Origin: Prado023 sp963788325
GTDB taxonomy: Bacteria > Actinomycetota > Actinomycetes > S36-B12 > CAIYMF01
Length of the DNA: 64,000 nt
Direction of reading: 5' to 3'
Assembly: GCA_963788325.1 (NCBI GenBank)
Contig: CAWBGJ010000014.1
Location: 248,001-312,000, forward strand
Under the pieces are notes generated by a model, which saw only the letters and a list, made by a program, of their open reading frames with translations, ran no database searches and had not been told where the DNA came from. Shown one piece after another: positions 9,003-17,761 of the stretch. Both the position numbers and the translations under genes were made by a program. Every line of letters begins with the position of its first letter. The stretch's first letter is position 1.

Positions 9003-9549
9003 TGGTATCCCTTCGGTAGAGGATGTCGGCCCCCATCACGAACCCTGCCGCCGTGAGCACGTGCCAGGCGCCGTGCAGCTGCAACGGGCTGTCGGGGTCG
9101 CACGTCCGGGTGCCCGTCCGACCGCCAGCGTATGCGGCCACTGCCGCGATCCCTGTGAGGGCCAGCGCTGCGCCGCGGCGCCGGCTCCCGCCGGGCAGCG
9201 CAGCGGCACCGCGGTGGCGGCGCACCAACGGAGTGCCGACCGCCCACGCCACCAGCACAGGGATCGGCAGGTCGTGCATCAACCGGGCGCCCGGCGGCTG
9301 GGGACCGTGGTACGCGATGCTCCCCAGCCCCACCAGCGCCATCAGGGCCGCATAGGTCGCGACCTCGCCCGGCCCGTCGGGCTGGCTCCCATGCCTGGCC
9401 AGGACTGCAGCAGCGCCCAGGACGTAGGCAGCGCTCGTCGCGGTGTTCACCGGCTGGGCGATGGGACCGGATCGCAGGCGTTCGCAGTCGCTGCCCCCCA
9501 GCCGACCGGGTGCGGGGGGCCCATCGGGTCCGGTGCCCAGCACCATCAC
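8995..9549 (-). CDS. Ceramidase/CREST-family membrane protein
   Basis: A 184-residue integral membrane protein resembling bacterial members of the CREST superfamily (alkaline ceramidases, PAQR receptors, PER1). Signature residues are visible: CERLRSGPIAQPVNTATSAAY near the N-terminus, SIAYHGPQP and MHDLPI in the middle, and LHGAWHVLTAAGF near the C-terminus; the three His and the Asp would form the zinc site. Six or seven hydrophobic segments. Overlaps the downstream acyltransferase by eight bases. The family is a set of lipid-modifying hydrolases, but whether this one acts on ceramide is unknown. Confidence 0.8.
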   Translation of the reverse strand: MMVLGTGPDGPPAPGRLGGSDCERLRSGPIAQPVNTATSAAYVLGAAAVLARHGSQPDGPGEVATYAALMALVGLGSIAYHGPQPPGARLMHDLPIPVLVAWAVGTPLVRRHRGAAALPGGSRRRGAALALTGIAAVAAYAGGRTGTRTCDPDSPLQLHGAWHVLTAAGFVMGADILYRRDTSE

Positions 9550-9641
9550 GACCTCCTACCGCTACCAGCGAAGTGTCGGCGGTCCCCGACGTGCCGACAT
9601 CGTCGCAGATGCCCCGGTGCGCGACGTGGCCGGCGCGTCGC

Positions 9642-11120
9642 TCAGAGCGGGTCCCAGGTGTGCACGGGGGCATTGGTGTGCATCCGCCCCACGTACTCAT
9701 GGGTCATCCGGTGCAGGGCCGACCAGCGGTCCATGCCCGAGGCCTCGAGGGTGGCCACGGAGTCCAGCTGCCAGCGCGCCCCGTTGCGCCCCGAGGCGCA
9801 TCGGCCCTCGATCACACCGAGCAGGCGCTCGCGGATGTCATCGTCGACGCCCCACGCCTGGAGGCCCGCATGGGCGTGCGGCAGCAGGCGGCGCAGCACC
9901 AGCTCGGCCAGCGGGACCTCGCCCATCTCGGGCCAGTACACGGTCGTGTCCATGCCGTGGATCGCAGCACGCGTGAAGTTCTCCTCGGCGGCACCGAACG
10001 ACATCCGTGACCAGATCGTGCGGTCCTGGCGGGCCAGGTCGTGCAGGGCCCCGAAGTAGAGCGCGCCGTTGGCCAGGATGTCCACGACGGTGGGCCCGGC
10101 GGGCAGCACCCGGTTCTCGACGCGCAGGTGCGGCACGCCACCGACGATGTCGTACACGGGACGGTTCCAGCGCCACACGGTCCCGTTGTGCAGCCGCAGC
10201 TCGTCGAGACCGGGGGTGCGTCCGGCGTCGAGCTCGGCCCGCGGGTCCTGCTCGTCGAGGACCGGCAGTAGCGCGGGGAAGTAGGTGAGGTTCTCCTCGA
10301 ACAGGTCGAACACACTGGTGATCCAGCGTTCGCCGAACCAGACCCGCGGACGGACGCCCTGCGCCTTCATCTCCGCCGGGCGGGTGTCGGTGGCCTGGGT
10401 GAACAGCGCGATCCTCGTCTCGTGCCACAGCTCCTTGCCCAGGAAGTAGGGCGAGTTCGCCCCGAGCCCGACCTGGGCGGCCGCCAGGCACTGCGCGGCG
10501 TTCCACGAGGCGGCGAACTCATCGGGGCTGACCTGCAGGTGGAACTGCACGCTGGTGCAGGCCGCCTCGGGCGCGATCGAGTCGGCCCACACCTCGAGGC
10601 TCTCGTGCGGTCCCCGGATGTCGATGTGCAGGTCCTCACCCCGGGCCAGCAGCAACTGCTCGTCGAGCAGCGCGTAGCGGGAGTTGCTGCTGATGGCCTG
10701 GGAGGTCATGTGCTCCGGGCGCAGGGTGGGCAGGATGCCGATCATCACCATGCCGGCACCCTCGACGTGGGCCAGCGCATCGGCGGTGTTCAACTGGGTG
10801 CGAACCTCGTCCTCGTGCCTTCGGCCGCCATCGCCGGTCAGGCTCTGCGGTGCGACGTTGATCTCGAGGTTGAACCTGCCGAGCTCCTGGACGAAGGCCG
10901 GGTTGTCGATACGCGCCAGCACCTCGGCGTTGCGCAGTGCAGGGCTCCCGTCGGGATTGACCAGGTTGAGCTCGACCTCCATGCCCGTCATCGGCCGGTC
11001 GAACTCGAAGCGCTCCTCAGCCAGCATCGTGGCCAAGACGTCGAGGCAGGCGTGCACCTTGTCCCGGTAGCGCTGCCGGTCCTCCCGGGTGAACGACCGA
11101 CCGGCTACGTCCTCGCCCAT
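9642..11120 (-). CDS. Glutamate-cysteine ligase family protein (GCS2, long form)
   Basis: A 492-residue ATP-grasp-like glutamate-cysteine ligase of the GCS2/YbdK group. Visible features: an N-terminal TGMEVELNLVNPDG (metal and glutamate site), GRFNLEINVAPQSL, a long middle part with SNSRYALLDEQ and CTSVQFHLQVSPDEF, and a C-terminal RVENRVLPAGPT. Actinobacteria usually make mycothiol rather than glutathione, so this may be a general gamma-glutamyl ligase (ergothioneine-type or uncharacterised). I choose ATG 11120 because CACTCT lies exactly six bases upstream and no ribosome site is seen; ATG 11138 is the alternative. It is a single gene, divergent from the LapA-domain gene. Confidence 0.85.
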   Translation of the reverse strand: MGEDVAGRSFTREDRQRYRDKVHACLDVLATMLAEERFEFDRPMTGMEVELNLVNPDGSPALRNAEVLARIDNPAFVQELGRFNLEINVAPQSLTGDGGRRHEDEVRTQLNTADALAHVEGAGMVMIGILPTLRPEHMTSQAISSNSRYALLDEQLLLARGEDLHIDIRGPHESLEVWADSIAPEAACTSVQFHLQVSPDEFAASWNAAQCLAAAQVGLGANSPYFLGKELWHETRIALFTQATDTRPAEMKAQGVRPRVWFGERWITSVFDLFEENLTYFPALLPVLDEQDPRAELDAGRTPGLDELRLHNGTVWRWNRPVYDIVGGVPHLRVENRVLPAGPTVVDILANGALYFGALHDLARQDRTIWSRMSFGAAEENFTRAAIHGMDTTVYWPEMGEVPLAELVLRRLLPHAHAGLQAWGVDDDIRERLLGVIEGRCASGRNGARWQLDSVATLEASGMDRWSALHRMTHEYVGRMHTNAPVHTWDPL

Positions 11121-11282
11121 GGGAGAAGAGTGCCCCATGGGCACGGCTCCGCGCGCTGCGACTGTCCCCGACACCGGCTCAGCCCTGCGACATGGGGTGC
11201 AACTGCCCCCGACATATGCCACGATTCGGCCGTCGGCCATCGATCCCCAGGCGGGCCGGACACGTCTTCGACAGGAGGCACC

Positions 11283-11558
11283 ATGACGGATCTGAACCAG
11301 CCCAAGGATCCCCAGTCGCCCAACACGACCTCCTCGGAGGGCGTCAAGCTGAGTCCTCGGGCGATGGTGGCGATCGGTATCGGCGTGGTGTGCCTGATCT
11401 TCGTCTTCAGCAACCTGTCGGAAGTCACCCTGAACTTCCTGTGGATCGGCATCGAGGCGCCGGCCTGGATGTTCCTGTTCCTGCTGCTGGCGCTCGGCGC
11501 CCTGGCCGGGTTCATGCTCGGGCGCAACAGGTACAAGAACAAGGGTCCCAAGAACTGA
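11283..11558 (+). CDS. LapA-domain (DUF1049) small membrane protein
   Basis: A 91-residue protein with two hydrophobic helices (about 31-50 and 57-80) separated by a short polar turn and followed by the basic tail GRNRYKNKGPKN, typical of LapA-domain proteins. The N-terminal 28 residues are Pro/Ser-rich and polar. AGGAGG (11273-11278) lies ideally before the ATG. The family takes part in lipopolysaccharide assembly in Gram-negatives; in actinobacteria its role is not known. Divergent from the GCS2 gene and convergent with the DUF2231 gene. Confidence 0.88.
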   Translation: MTDLNQPKDPQSPNTTSSEGVKLSPRAMVAIGIGVVCLIFVFSNLSEVTLNFLWIGIEAPAWMFLFLLLALGALAGFMLGRNRYKNKGPKN

Positions 11559-11591
11559 GCCTCGGGTAGGGCCACGGCGCACGCCTGCCGA

Positions 11592-12110
11592 TCACCCGGT
11601 CGAGGTGCTCACCTGGTCAGACCAGACCGACTTGGCCCCCGAGTCCCCGACGCGATAGACCCAGACGAGGTTGGCCGCCGCCACCACCACGGACACGACC
11701 GCCACCGCCATGCGCACGCCGCGGCGCTGCTGGGGCCCGCCACCGGCGGACCGATCGATCCACCACAGGAGCACGGCAGCCAGCAACAGCACCGCGGCGA
11801 AGACAGGCATCACCTCACCGAGTTCGTTGTGCTCGAACCCGGGAGCCCCGATGCGGATCTGGAACTTCTCCCCCGACTCCTTGGCGACCCAGGACGCACC
11901 GGTGGCGACCGCCGCGCCGAGGACGACCAACCAGCCGACGTTGCGCGACAGGCGCACCGAGAAGGCCATGGCGATCAGGCCCAGGGCCGCCAAGGGGATC
12001 AGCACCACTGCGGCATGGACCACCAGCGCGTGCACCGGCAGGCCGTTGATGAGATCGAAGGGACCACCGGACCCGGATTCGGTGGGGATGGAGCCGGCCA
12101 GTACGAGCAT
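11592..12110 (-). CDS. DUF2231 membrane protein
   Basis: A 172-residue integral membrane protein with four transmembrane helices. The family hallmark is the first helix with its conserved histidines, INGLPVHALVVHAAVVLIPL. A large polar loop (ASWVAKESGEKFQIRIGAPG, with FEHNELGE) follows the second helix, then two more helices and a C-terminal extracytoplasmic tail. Family function is unproven; the His pattern suggests metal or haem binding. Start ATG 12110 has GAGAGG about ten bases upstream. It lies downstream of the DUF255 gene on the same strand. Confidence 0.87.
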   Translation of the reverse strand: MLVLAGSIPTESGSGGPFDLINGLPVHALVVHAAVVLIPLAALGLIAMAFSVRLSRNVGWLVVLGAAVATGASWVAKESGEKFQIRIGAPGFEHNELGEVMPVFAAVLLLAAVLLWWIDRSAGGGPQQRRGVRMAVAVVSVVVAAANLVWVYRVGDSGAKSVWSDQVSTSTG

Positions 12111-12326
12111 CGCGGTTGATCCTCTCGGGGTGCCGGGCGGGAGTCGCCGGGTGCGGATCGGAGGGAAACGGGGGGGCGCGTCCCACGGTACGGGTTGAAA
12201 CGTCAAGTTTCCGTACGGCGCCCGGCAGGGACTCAGGCGCGGGGGAGCGCGTTCGGCCGGACTGGGAGTGATCGGCGTGCTGGGAGTGGTGGGCTGGGCC
12301 TTGGCTGCCCGGCCGGACCGGAGCGG

Positions 12327-14378
12327 TCAGCGGGTCTGGAGTGGTCGGCGGGCCAGGGCTGCGCGGAGATCGTCGGCTTCGGTGACCGGCAGGTCGCACA
12401 CGTTGTCCCGGCAGGGATACGCGGTGGGCAGGCCGTCGATGCTCGACCGACCCACGAGCAGCGGAACGCTGGACCCAGCCGGATCCCCGGCGAACACCAC
12501 CAGGCCCGGGGAGGTGTCGGACAGGGCGACCCGATGCAGCTCGGCCAGCCCGAGCTGCCCGGCGGGCAGTGCGACTGCCACCTGCATCGGACCGGCCAGG
12601 CGCGCAGCCAGCGCGGCCCACGTCCACCCGGTGAACCGGGGCGCCGAGCGGGCCAGCGGCATCAGATGGGCAACAGCCGCGTCGGCGGCGATCCGGTGCT
12701 CGACGTCCCCGGTGAGGGCGGCGAGGGTGACCAGCGCGTTCGCGGTGCTGGAGGCCCCGGAGGGCGTGACCCCGTCGCTGGCATCCCGGGGCCTGCGGAC
12801 CAGGGCGGGCGCGTCGGCGGCAGTGTCGAAGAACCCACCTGAGCCGTCGTCGAACTGCGCGCGGGCGACAGCGAGCAGGTCGCTCGCGCGGTGCAGCCAC
12901 TGCTCATCGCCGGTCACCTGGCAGAGCGCGAGCAGGCCCTCGGCGAGGTCACCGTAGTCCTCGAGGACGCCCGCGGCCTGCGTGCTCACATCCGCACCGA
13001 GCGAGACCCGCGCCAACCGGCCCCGACCGGGATCCCAGTGCCGGTCGATCAGCAGGTGCGCACAGGCCACCGCGGCCTGGACCCACCCGGGCTCGTCGAG
13101 CAGCACCCCGGCCTCGGCCAGGGCCGCGATCGCCAGCCCGTTCCATGCGGCAACGACCTTGTCGTCCCGCGCGGGCTGGTCGCGCTTCGCCCGGGCCGCC
13201 AGCAACCTCGCGCGGCACGACTCCCAGCGCTCTGGATCGGCCGGGTCAGCCCGCAGCTGCAGCACGGAGGCCCCTCGTTCGAACGTCCCGGCCGGTGTGA
13301 CCTCGCAGAGCTGCGCCACCCAGGCGCCGTCCTGCGCACCGAGGACCTCGGCGAGCTGGCGCGGGGTCCAGACGTACGCCGCGCCCTCGTGGCCCGAACT
13401 GTCAGCGTCCAGCGACGATGCGAAGCCACCCTCGGGCGTGTGCAGGTCCCCCAGCAGGAACTGCGCCGTGCCCACCGCGATGCGCCGAGCCAGCGGATCA
13501 CCGGTGGCCCGCCACCAGTGCAGGTAGGCCCGCAGCAGCAGGGCGTTGTCGTAGAGCATCTTCTCGAAGTGCGGCACGACCCACTGGGCGTCGACGCTGT
13601 AGCGGGCGAACCCGCCGGCCAGTTGGTCGTACATGCCGCCGCGCGCCATCGCGGACATGGTCGCTGCGGCCATGTTCAGCGCGCGGGCATCGCGCGCGCC
13701 AGCTGCGGCGGTCAGCGCGTCGGCGCGCAGCAGGAACTCCAGCACCATCGAGGGAGGGAACTTCGGCGCGGCGCCGAATCCTCCGTTGCGGGCATCGAAC
13801 TGGCCGGCCAGGGCGTCGATCGCGGCACTGACATCGGCCAGGGCGGGCAGGGCGCCGCTCGTTGTGGCCTCGGTGCGCAGCTCGCGGGTCAGCGCGGCGT
13901 GCACTTGGGTCGCGGCGGCGGCGATCCTAGGTCGGTCGGTGCGCCACGTGTGGTCCACGCCCTCGAGCACGTCGGTGAAGGCGGGCATCCCGCCATGGGC
14001 CACCGGCGGGAAGTAGGTTCCAGCTAGGAAAGCCCGACCCTCGTGGTCGAGGAACACCGTCATCGGCCAACCACCGCGACCGGTCAGGGCCTGCGTGGCC
14101 TCCATGTAGACCGCGTCGAGGTCGGGCCGCTCCTCCCGGTCGACCTTGATGCTCACGAACCGGTCGTTCATCAGGGCAGCCGTGACCGGGTGCTCGAACG
14201 ACTCGTGGGCCATGACATGGCACCAGTGGCAGGCGGCGTACCCGACAGACAGCAGGATGGGCACGTCCCTGCGGCGCGCCTCTGCGAACGCCTCGTCGCA
14301 CCAGGGCCACCAGTCGACCGGATTGTCCGCATGCTGGCGCAGGTACGGGGACAGGGCATCAGCGAGTCGGTTGGCCAC
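12327..14378 (-). CDS. DUF255 thioredoxin-domain protein (YyaL/SSP411 family)
   Basis: A 683-residue cytosolic protein. The N-terminal thioredoxin-like domain (about 1-165) begins ANRLADALSPYLRQHADNP, contains GYAACHWCHVM with the CxxC pair, and DREERPDLDAVYM; the C-terminal three quarters form an alpha/alpha toroid like N-acylglucosamine 2-epimerases (PKFPPSMVLEFLLR, FARYSVDAQWVVPHFEKML). Family function is unknown; the combination suggests redox-linked carbohydrate or protein handling. GTG 14378 is the start: homologues begin MPNRLA, and GAAGAT sits six bases upstream (leaderless pattern). SNase-like gene follows upstream, same strand. Confidence 0.92.
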   Translation of the reverse strand: MANRLADALSPYLRQHADNPVDWWPWCDEAFAEARRRDVPILLSVGYAACHWCHVMAHESFEHPVTAALMNDRFVSIKVDREERPDLDAVYMEATQALTGRGGWPMTVFLDHEGRAFLAGTYFPPVAHGGMPAFTDVLEGVDHTWRTDRPRIAAAATQVHAALTRELRTEATTSGALPALADVSAAIDALAGQFDARNGGFGAAPKFPPSMVLEFLLRADALTAAAGARDARALNMAAATMSAMARGGMYDQLAGGFARYSVDAQWVVPHFEKMLYDNALLLRAYLHWWRATGDPLARRIAVGTAQFLLGDLHTPEGGFASSLDADSSGHEGAAYVWTPRQLAEVLGAQDGAWVAQLCEVTPAGTFERGASVLQLRADPADPERWESCRARLLAARAKRDQPARDDKVVAAWNGLAIAALAEAGVLLDEPGWVQAAVACAHLLIDRHWDPGRGRLARVSLGADVSTQAAGVLEDYGDLAEGLLALCQVTGDEQWLHRASDLLAVARAQFDDGSGGFFDTAADAPALVRRPRDASDGVTPSGASSTANALVTLAALTGDVEHRIAADAAVAHLMPLARSAPRFTGWTWAALAARLAGPMQVAVALPAGQLGLAELHRVALSDTSPGLVVFAGDPAGSSVPLLVGRSSIDGLPTAYPCRDNVCDLPVTEADDLRAALARRPLQTR

Positions 14379-14427
14379 CCTCCGATCTTCGATCAGGAGT
14401 CCCGAGCACGCCAGCGCACTGCGTTGC

Positions 14428-15048
14428 TCAGGGCTCGTAGTCGGGATAGCAGCCGAGGTCCGGGGACTGCGCATCGGCGGCGATGTACTCGTCCTGGCGG
14501 GGATGGCGACCGTAGCCGTCACGACTGTCGTAACGCGCGATCGCCCAGCCGTCGCGGAGCAACGAGAGCCCGGCATCGATCGACCCGACGTCGACGTAGC
14601 GCAGCAACCGGCCGTACCGGTCTGCGTCGTCGGCCGCCCCTGGAGTCAGGGAGACGGTACGGCCGCTGACGAGGGCCGCCATGGCCAGGGTCGCCGAGTC
14701 ATAGCCGCAGTCACCACGCTCCGGCGTATCGATCCCGATGACCCGGATCCTGCCCACCCCGGCCACGTCGAGGGTGTCGCCATCGACGATGTGGGTCACC
14801 AGGCCGGACTTCGTCGCATCGCCCCCGGGCGCGGCTGCGGTCGGCTCGGAGGTCGCCGGGGTCGACGACCCCTGCGGATCCGTGTCCGTGGCGGTAGCGG
14901 TGCCGGTGGCCGTGGCGGGCGGCTGCGTGGTCGCAGCGGGCACGGATGCGCTGCACCCTGAAGCCAGCCCGGTGATCAGCAGTGCCGCGACCAGCGCCCG
15001 CGCGGTACGGCCCCGATCCGTCGGCGCACTCCCCCACGATCCCCACAT
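14428..15048 (-). CDS. Thermonuclease-like (SNase) lipoprotein
   Basis: A 206-residue secreted lipoprotein with a signal helix (about residues 14-30) ending in the lipobox LASGCS, an Ala/Thr/Pro linker to about residue 78, then an SNase fold: VTHIVDGDTLDVAG, RIRVIGIDTPERGDC, DRYGRLLRYVDV and LRDGWAIARYDS. The catalytic set Asp in VDGDT, Arg/Glu in TPERG and Arg in YGRLLRY is intact, although a usual KA-rich helix segment is short. Should hydrolyse nucleic acids outside the cell. TACGGT lies six bases before the ATG (leaderless). Confidence 0.92.
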   Translation of the reverse strand: MWGSWGSAPTDRGRTARALVAALLITGLASGCSASVPAATTQPPATATGTATATDTDPQGSSTPATSEPTAAAPGGDATKSGLVTHIVDGDTLDVAGVGRIRVIGIDTPERGDCGYDSATLAMAALVSGRTVSLTPGAADDADRYGRLLRYVDVGSIDAGLSLLRDGWAIARYDSRDGYGRHPRQDEYIAADAQSPDLGCYPDYEP

Positions 15049-15173
15049 GCCCGAACCGTACCGGGCATCTCGGACATCAGGGCCCGGCCAGCGGGTCGAG
15101 ACAGCGCGTCCCGCGGTCTGGGCCTCGGGTGCGCGCGTCCAGACCCGCCTCGATGATCAGCGGCAACCGGATC

Positions 15174-15590
15174 TCACTCGCCGCCGAAGTCGCGCTGGTA
15201 CGCCTCGTGCAGGAGGTCCTCGGACATGCGGTCCAGGCGACGCACCCTGATCAGCAGATCGCGCACAGCCTCACGGACGACCATCACTTCGGGCCGACGC
15301 CCGGCCAACTCGGCGACCTCCTGGCGAAGCCGGGACGCCTCGGCCTGGGTGGCATCGTCGAGTTCGGGCAGGCGCAGCGCGGACGCCGCCAGCTCCGGGG
15401 CGTCGGCCACCACCTGCGCGGCCAGGCCGGTCAGGTCGGCTGCGGCGAGCTGGAAGCGCAGCGCGTCCAGCGCGCTGCCCAGGTGCGTCCACCATGGCGC
15501 GCTGCCCAGGAACCGGGGCGCGCAGGAGAGGAGCCCGTCGAGGGAATCGGCGGCGCTGCTCGGTGCGTGGAACTCCAGTGCTGCAGTCAT
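15174..15590 (-). CDS. Hypothetical helical protein (138 aa)
   Basis: I do not recognise this 138-residue protein. The start at ATG 15590 is well supported by AGGAGG about six bases upstream. The N-terminal part (HAPSSAADSLDGLLSCAPR) is mixed; the C-terminal 70 residues are strongly helical and charged (DDATQAEASRLRQEVAELAG and EAVRDLLIRVRRLDRMSEDL), probably a helical hairpin or coiled coil, ending LHEAYQRDFGGE. No membrane segment or signal. Longer reading frames that run through it to 16823 are on the opposite strand of a real gene and are not coding. Confidence 0.7.
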   Translation of the reverse strand: MTAALEFHAPSSAADSLDGLLSCAPRFLGSAPWWTHLGSALDALRFQLAAADLTGLAAQVVADAPELAASALRLPELDDATQAEASRLRQEVAELAGRRPEVMVVREAVRDLLIRVRRLDRMSEDLLHEAYQRDFGGE

Positions 15591-15824
15591 CGAGTCCTCC
15601 TGACATCGGTGCGTCGTGTGCTCACCATGACAGCCGCGAGTCCCGGCGACCATCGATTTCTGCTCCCCATCGCGTCGCAACACCGTCCCAGCTGCCTCGG
15701 CCTCCCGTGGCCGGCATCGAGCGGCCGTGGTGGGATGAAGCCGACATCCGCACCCCACCGGCATCCCGCTCCCCTCCGCCCCGCACCCCGCCGCCCCGTG
15801 ATCCGCCCAACCACGAGGAGTTCC

Positions 15825-16733
15825 ATGACCAGTCCAGAAGTCACCCTCCTCGGTACGGGCCGGATGGGTGCTGCCCTGGTCGCTCGCTGGTCGGCGGCGG
15901 GCCGGCCGGTCGTGGTCTGGAACCGCACCCCCCACACTGCGCAGGCGCTGGAGGCCTACGGGGTCCGTGCCGCGAGCTCCCTGAGCGAGGCGGTCGACGG
16001 GGCCGAGGTCGTGGTCACCATGCTCCTCGACGGTGCCGCCCTGACGTCGGTGCTCCTCGACCATGGCGCAGTCGGGGCCATGCCGCGCGGCGCGACGCTG
16101 GTGGACCTGTCCACTGTCGACGTCGAGTCCTCCGAGCGGATCGCGACCGCCGCACACGAGCGCGGCGTCAAGTACCTTCGGGGGGCGGTGAGTGGCACGG
16201 CCGCGGTGGTCCGTAGTGGGGCCGCGTCGCTCCTGCTGTCCGGGCCGGCCGACGCCCTCGCCACAGCCACGCCGGTCCTGGACGACATCACGGCCGCCCA
16301 CACGGTGGTGGGCGACGCCGAACAGGCGCGCGTGGTCAAGATCGCGGTCAACTCCATGCTCGGGGGCACGATGCAGCTGCTCGCCGAGGCGACCGTGCTG
16401 GCCGAGGCAGCCGGGGTGGACCGCACGGTCTTCCTCGATGCGCTGGACTCGACCGTCCTCGGGAGCCGGTTCCTCTCCTACAAGGGGGCGGCGCTGCGGG
16501 CACGTGACTACACCCCCACGTTCACCACCTCGGACATGGTCAAGGACATGACATTGGCCACCGAGCTGGCACAGGCCCACGGCGTGCCCGTGCCGGCCGG
16601 CTCGGCGGTCCGTGCCCAACTCGCCGCAGCAGTCGATGCCGGTTACGCACGCGTGGACTTCTTGTCGGTGTTCTGCCTCGAGCAGGCCGGATCGGGTGCG
16701 GCGGTCGACCTCGACCCCACGGTCCTTGGCTGA
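15825..16733 (+). CDS. NAD(P)-dependent beta-hydroxyacid dehydrogenase family protein
   Basis: A 302-residue dehydrogenase of the 3-hydroxyisobutyrate/6-phosphogluconate group. N-terminal Rossmann motif LLGTGRMGAALV, the DLSTVDVESS block, AVSGTAAVVRSGAASLLL (a variant of the usual PVSGG substrate loop) and the catalytic lysine in VVKIAVNSM are visible; the C-terminal all-helical domain follows. Substrate unknown; imine reductase-like enzymes share this architecture. Start ATG 15825 has GAGGAG four bases upstream. Divergent from the 138-aa hypothetical gene and convergent with trmO. Confidence 0.9.
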   Translation: MTSPEVTLLGTGRMGAALVARWSAAGRPVVVWNRTPHTAQALEAYGVRAASSLSEAVDGAEVVVTMLLDGAALTSVLLDHGAVGAMPRGATLVDLSTVDVESSERIATAAHERGVKYLRGAVSGTAAVVRSGAASLLLSGPADALATATPVLDDITAAHTVVGDAEQARVVKIAVNSMLGGTMQLLAEATVLAEAAGVDRTVFLDALDSTVLGSRFLSYKGAALRARDYTPTFTTSDMVKDMTLATELAQAHGVPVPAGSAVRAQLAAAVDAGYARVDFLSVFCLEQAGSGAAVDLDPTVLG

Positions 16734-16770
16734 GCCCGCTGCCCAGTCATGGTCGTCGGTTCGGTGCCGG

Positions 16771-17211
16771 TCAGGGGCCGTCGGAGGGCAGGACGGACTT
16801 GATGTCGATGACTGGCGTGCCATCGATCGCCTCGAGGGGACCGACCCGCAGCCGGTCGCCCTCGATGGCCAGGACGGTCACTCGATGGATGCCCACGGGG
16901 TTGGGCCGGGCCGGTGATCTGGTGCTGAACACACCCCGCTTCGGACGGGTCGGATCGCCGCCGGGGTGGGTGACCAACACGTCGCGGCGTGCCTGGTGCA
17001 GCCAGGTCAGGACAGTGATCTCTGAGCCGACCGCGAGGTCATGAGCCCCTTCTCGGACCGAGGGATTGAGCACCAGCCAGGCATCCGGGGCGCCCAACTC
17101 GCCCTGCTTCGGCGCCTGCGCAGTGTCGACGAGCGGGGATTCGATCCATCCGATGGGCCGGACCCGGTAGGACGCATGCGGCGCGTCGGCGGCTGCCTGG
17201 GGGTCATCCAC
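16771..17211 (-). CDS. trmO: tRNA (N6-threonylcarbamoyladenosine37) methyltransferase
   Basis: A 146-residue TrmO/TsaA (YaeB) family enzyme that methylates t6A37 in threonine tRNAs reading ACY codons. The family block IGWIESPL, LVLNPSVREG and the hallmark FSTRSPARPNPVGIHRVTVL are present, and the beta-barrel strand pattern continues to the end. It is shorter than E. coli TrmO (235 aa) because the C-terminal domain is absent, as in many actinobacterial copies. GTG 17211 follows GAGGAG by five bases. The DUF1801 gene lies just upstream on the same strand, 32 bases away. Confidence 0.9.
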   Translation of the reverse strand: MDDPQAAADAPHASYRVRPIGWIESPLVDTAQAPKQGELGAPDAWLVLNPSVREGAHDLAVGSEITVLTWLHQARRDVLVTHPGGDPTRPKRGVFSTRSPARPNPVGIHRVTVLAIEGDRLRVGPLEAIDGTPVIDIKSVLPSDGP

Positions 17212-17243
17212 CCCGACTCCTCTCTGCGGTACCCGCTGGCGGG

Positions 17244-17681
17244 CTAGGTGGCTCGCTTCACCTGGCCATCCTGCGACTTCACGTGTGCGTAGGACTGTCT
17301 CAGGATCTCCTCGAGCACCGGCAGCTGGATGTCGCTGAGGCGCTTGAGGTACAGGCAGACGCGACTGGTCGTGTGCTTGCCGAGACCCGCCAGCAGCTCG
17401 GCGTACCGCTCGGTGCCATCCATGAGGTAGATGGTGATCTTGCCCTTCCGCGGGTAGAAGCTGATCGCTTGTGCATCCCCCTCGCGGCCACTGTCGTAGC
17501 GGTAGTGGTAGCTGTCGAACCCGATCGTGGCGACGTTCCACACACGGGGCTCATGCCCGGTCAGCCGCGCCATGATCTCCACCAGCGCTCGGCTGTCGGC
17601 AGCTGTCTGCTCGTCGTCGAGTGCGGTGATGACGTCCTCGGCGGAGCGCCCGTTGGGCACGTTCCTCGCTGCCTGAGCCAT
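17244..17681 (-). CDS. DUF1801 domain protein
   Basis: A 145-residue soluble protein of the DUF1801 (YdhG/YdeI-like) family. Recognisable are the helical start NGRSAEDVITALDDEQT, a RVWNVATIGFDSYHYRYDSG strand pair, ISFYPRKGKITIYLM and the helical end SDIQLPVLEEILRQSYAHVK. Function unknown; the fold resembles the YdhG/frataxin-like group. TACGCT (17688-17693, minus) lies six bases before the ATG, so a leaderless message is likely. Divergently arranged with the alpha/beta hydrolase, whose ATG is 80 bases away. Confidence 0.88.
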   Translation of the reverse strand: MAQAARNVPNGRSAEDVITALDDEQTAADSRALVEIMARLTGHEPRVWNVATIGFDSYHYRYDSGREGDAQAISFYPRKGKITIYLMDGTERYAELLAGLGKHTTSRVCLYLKRLSDIQLPVLEEILRQSYAHVKSQDGQVKRAT

Positions 17682-17761
17682 CGGGCAAGCGTAGCTCGCC
17701 CCGCCGGAGCGGTCCGCGAGCCTCGCTTGTCGGAGCTGTCCTGGCGTGGTGGGATCCGGGT

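Noticed and set aside
15174..16823. A long minus-strand open frame of 549 codons
   Set aside because: It runs antisense to the dehydrogenase gene, has no domain, and only its last 138 codons after a good ribosome site look real.
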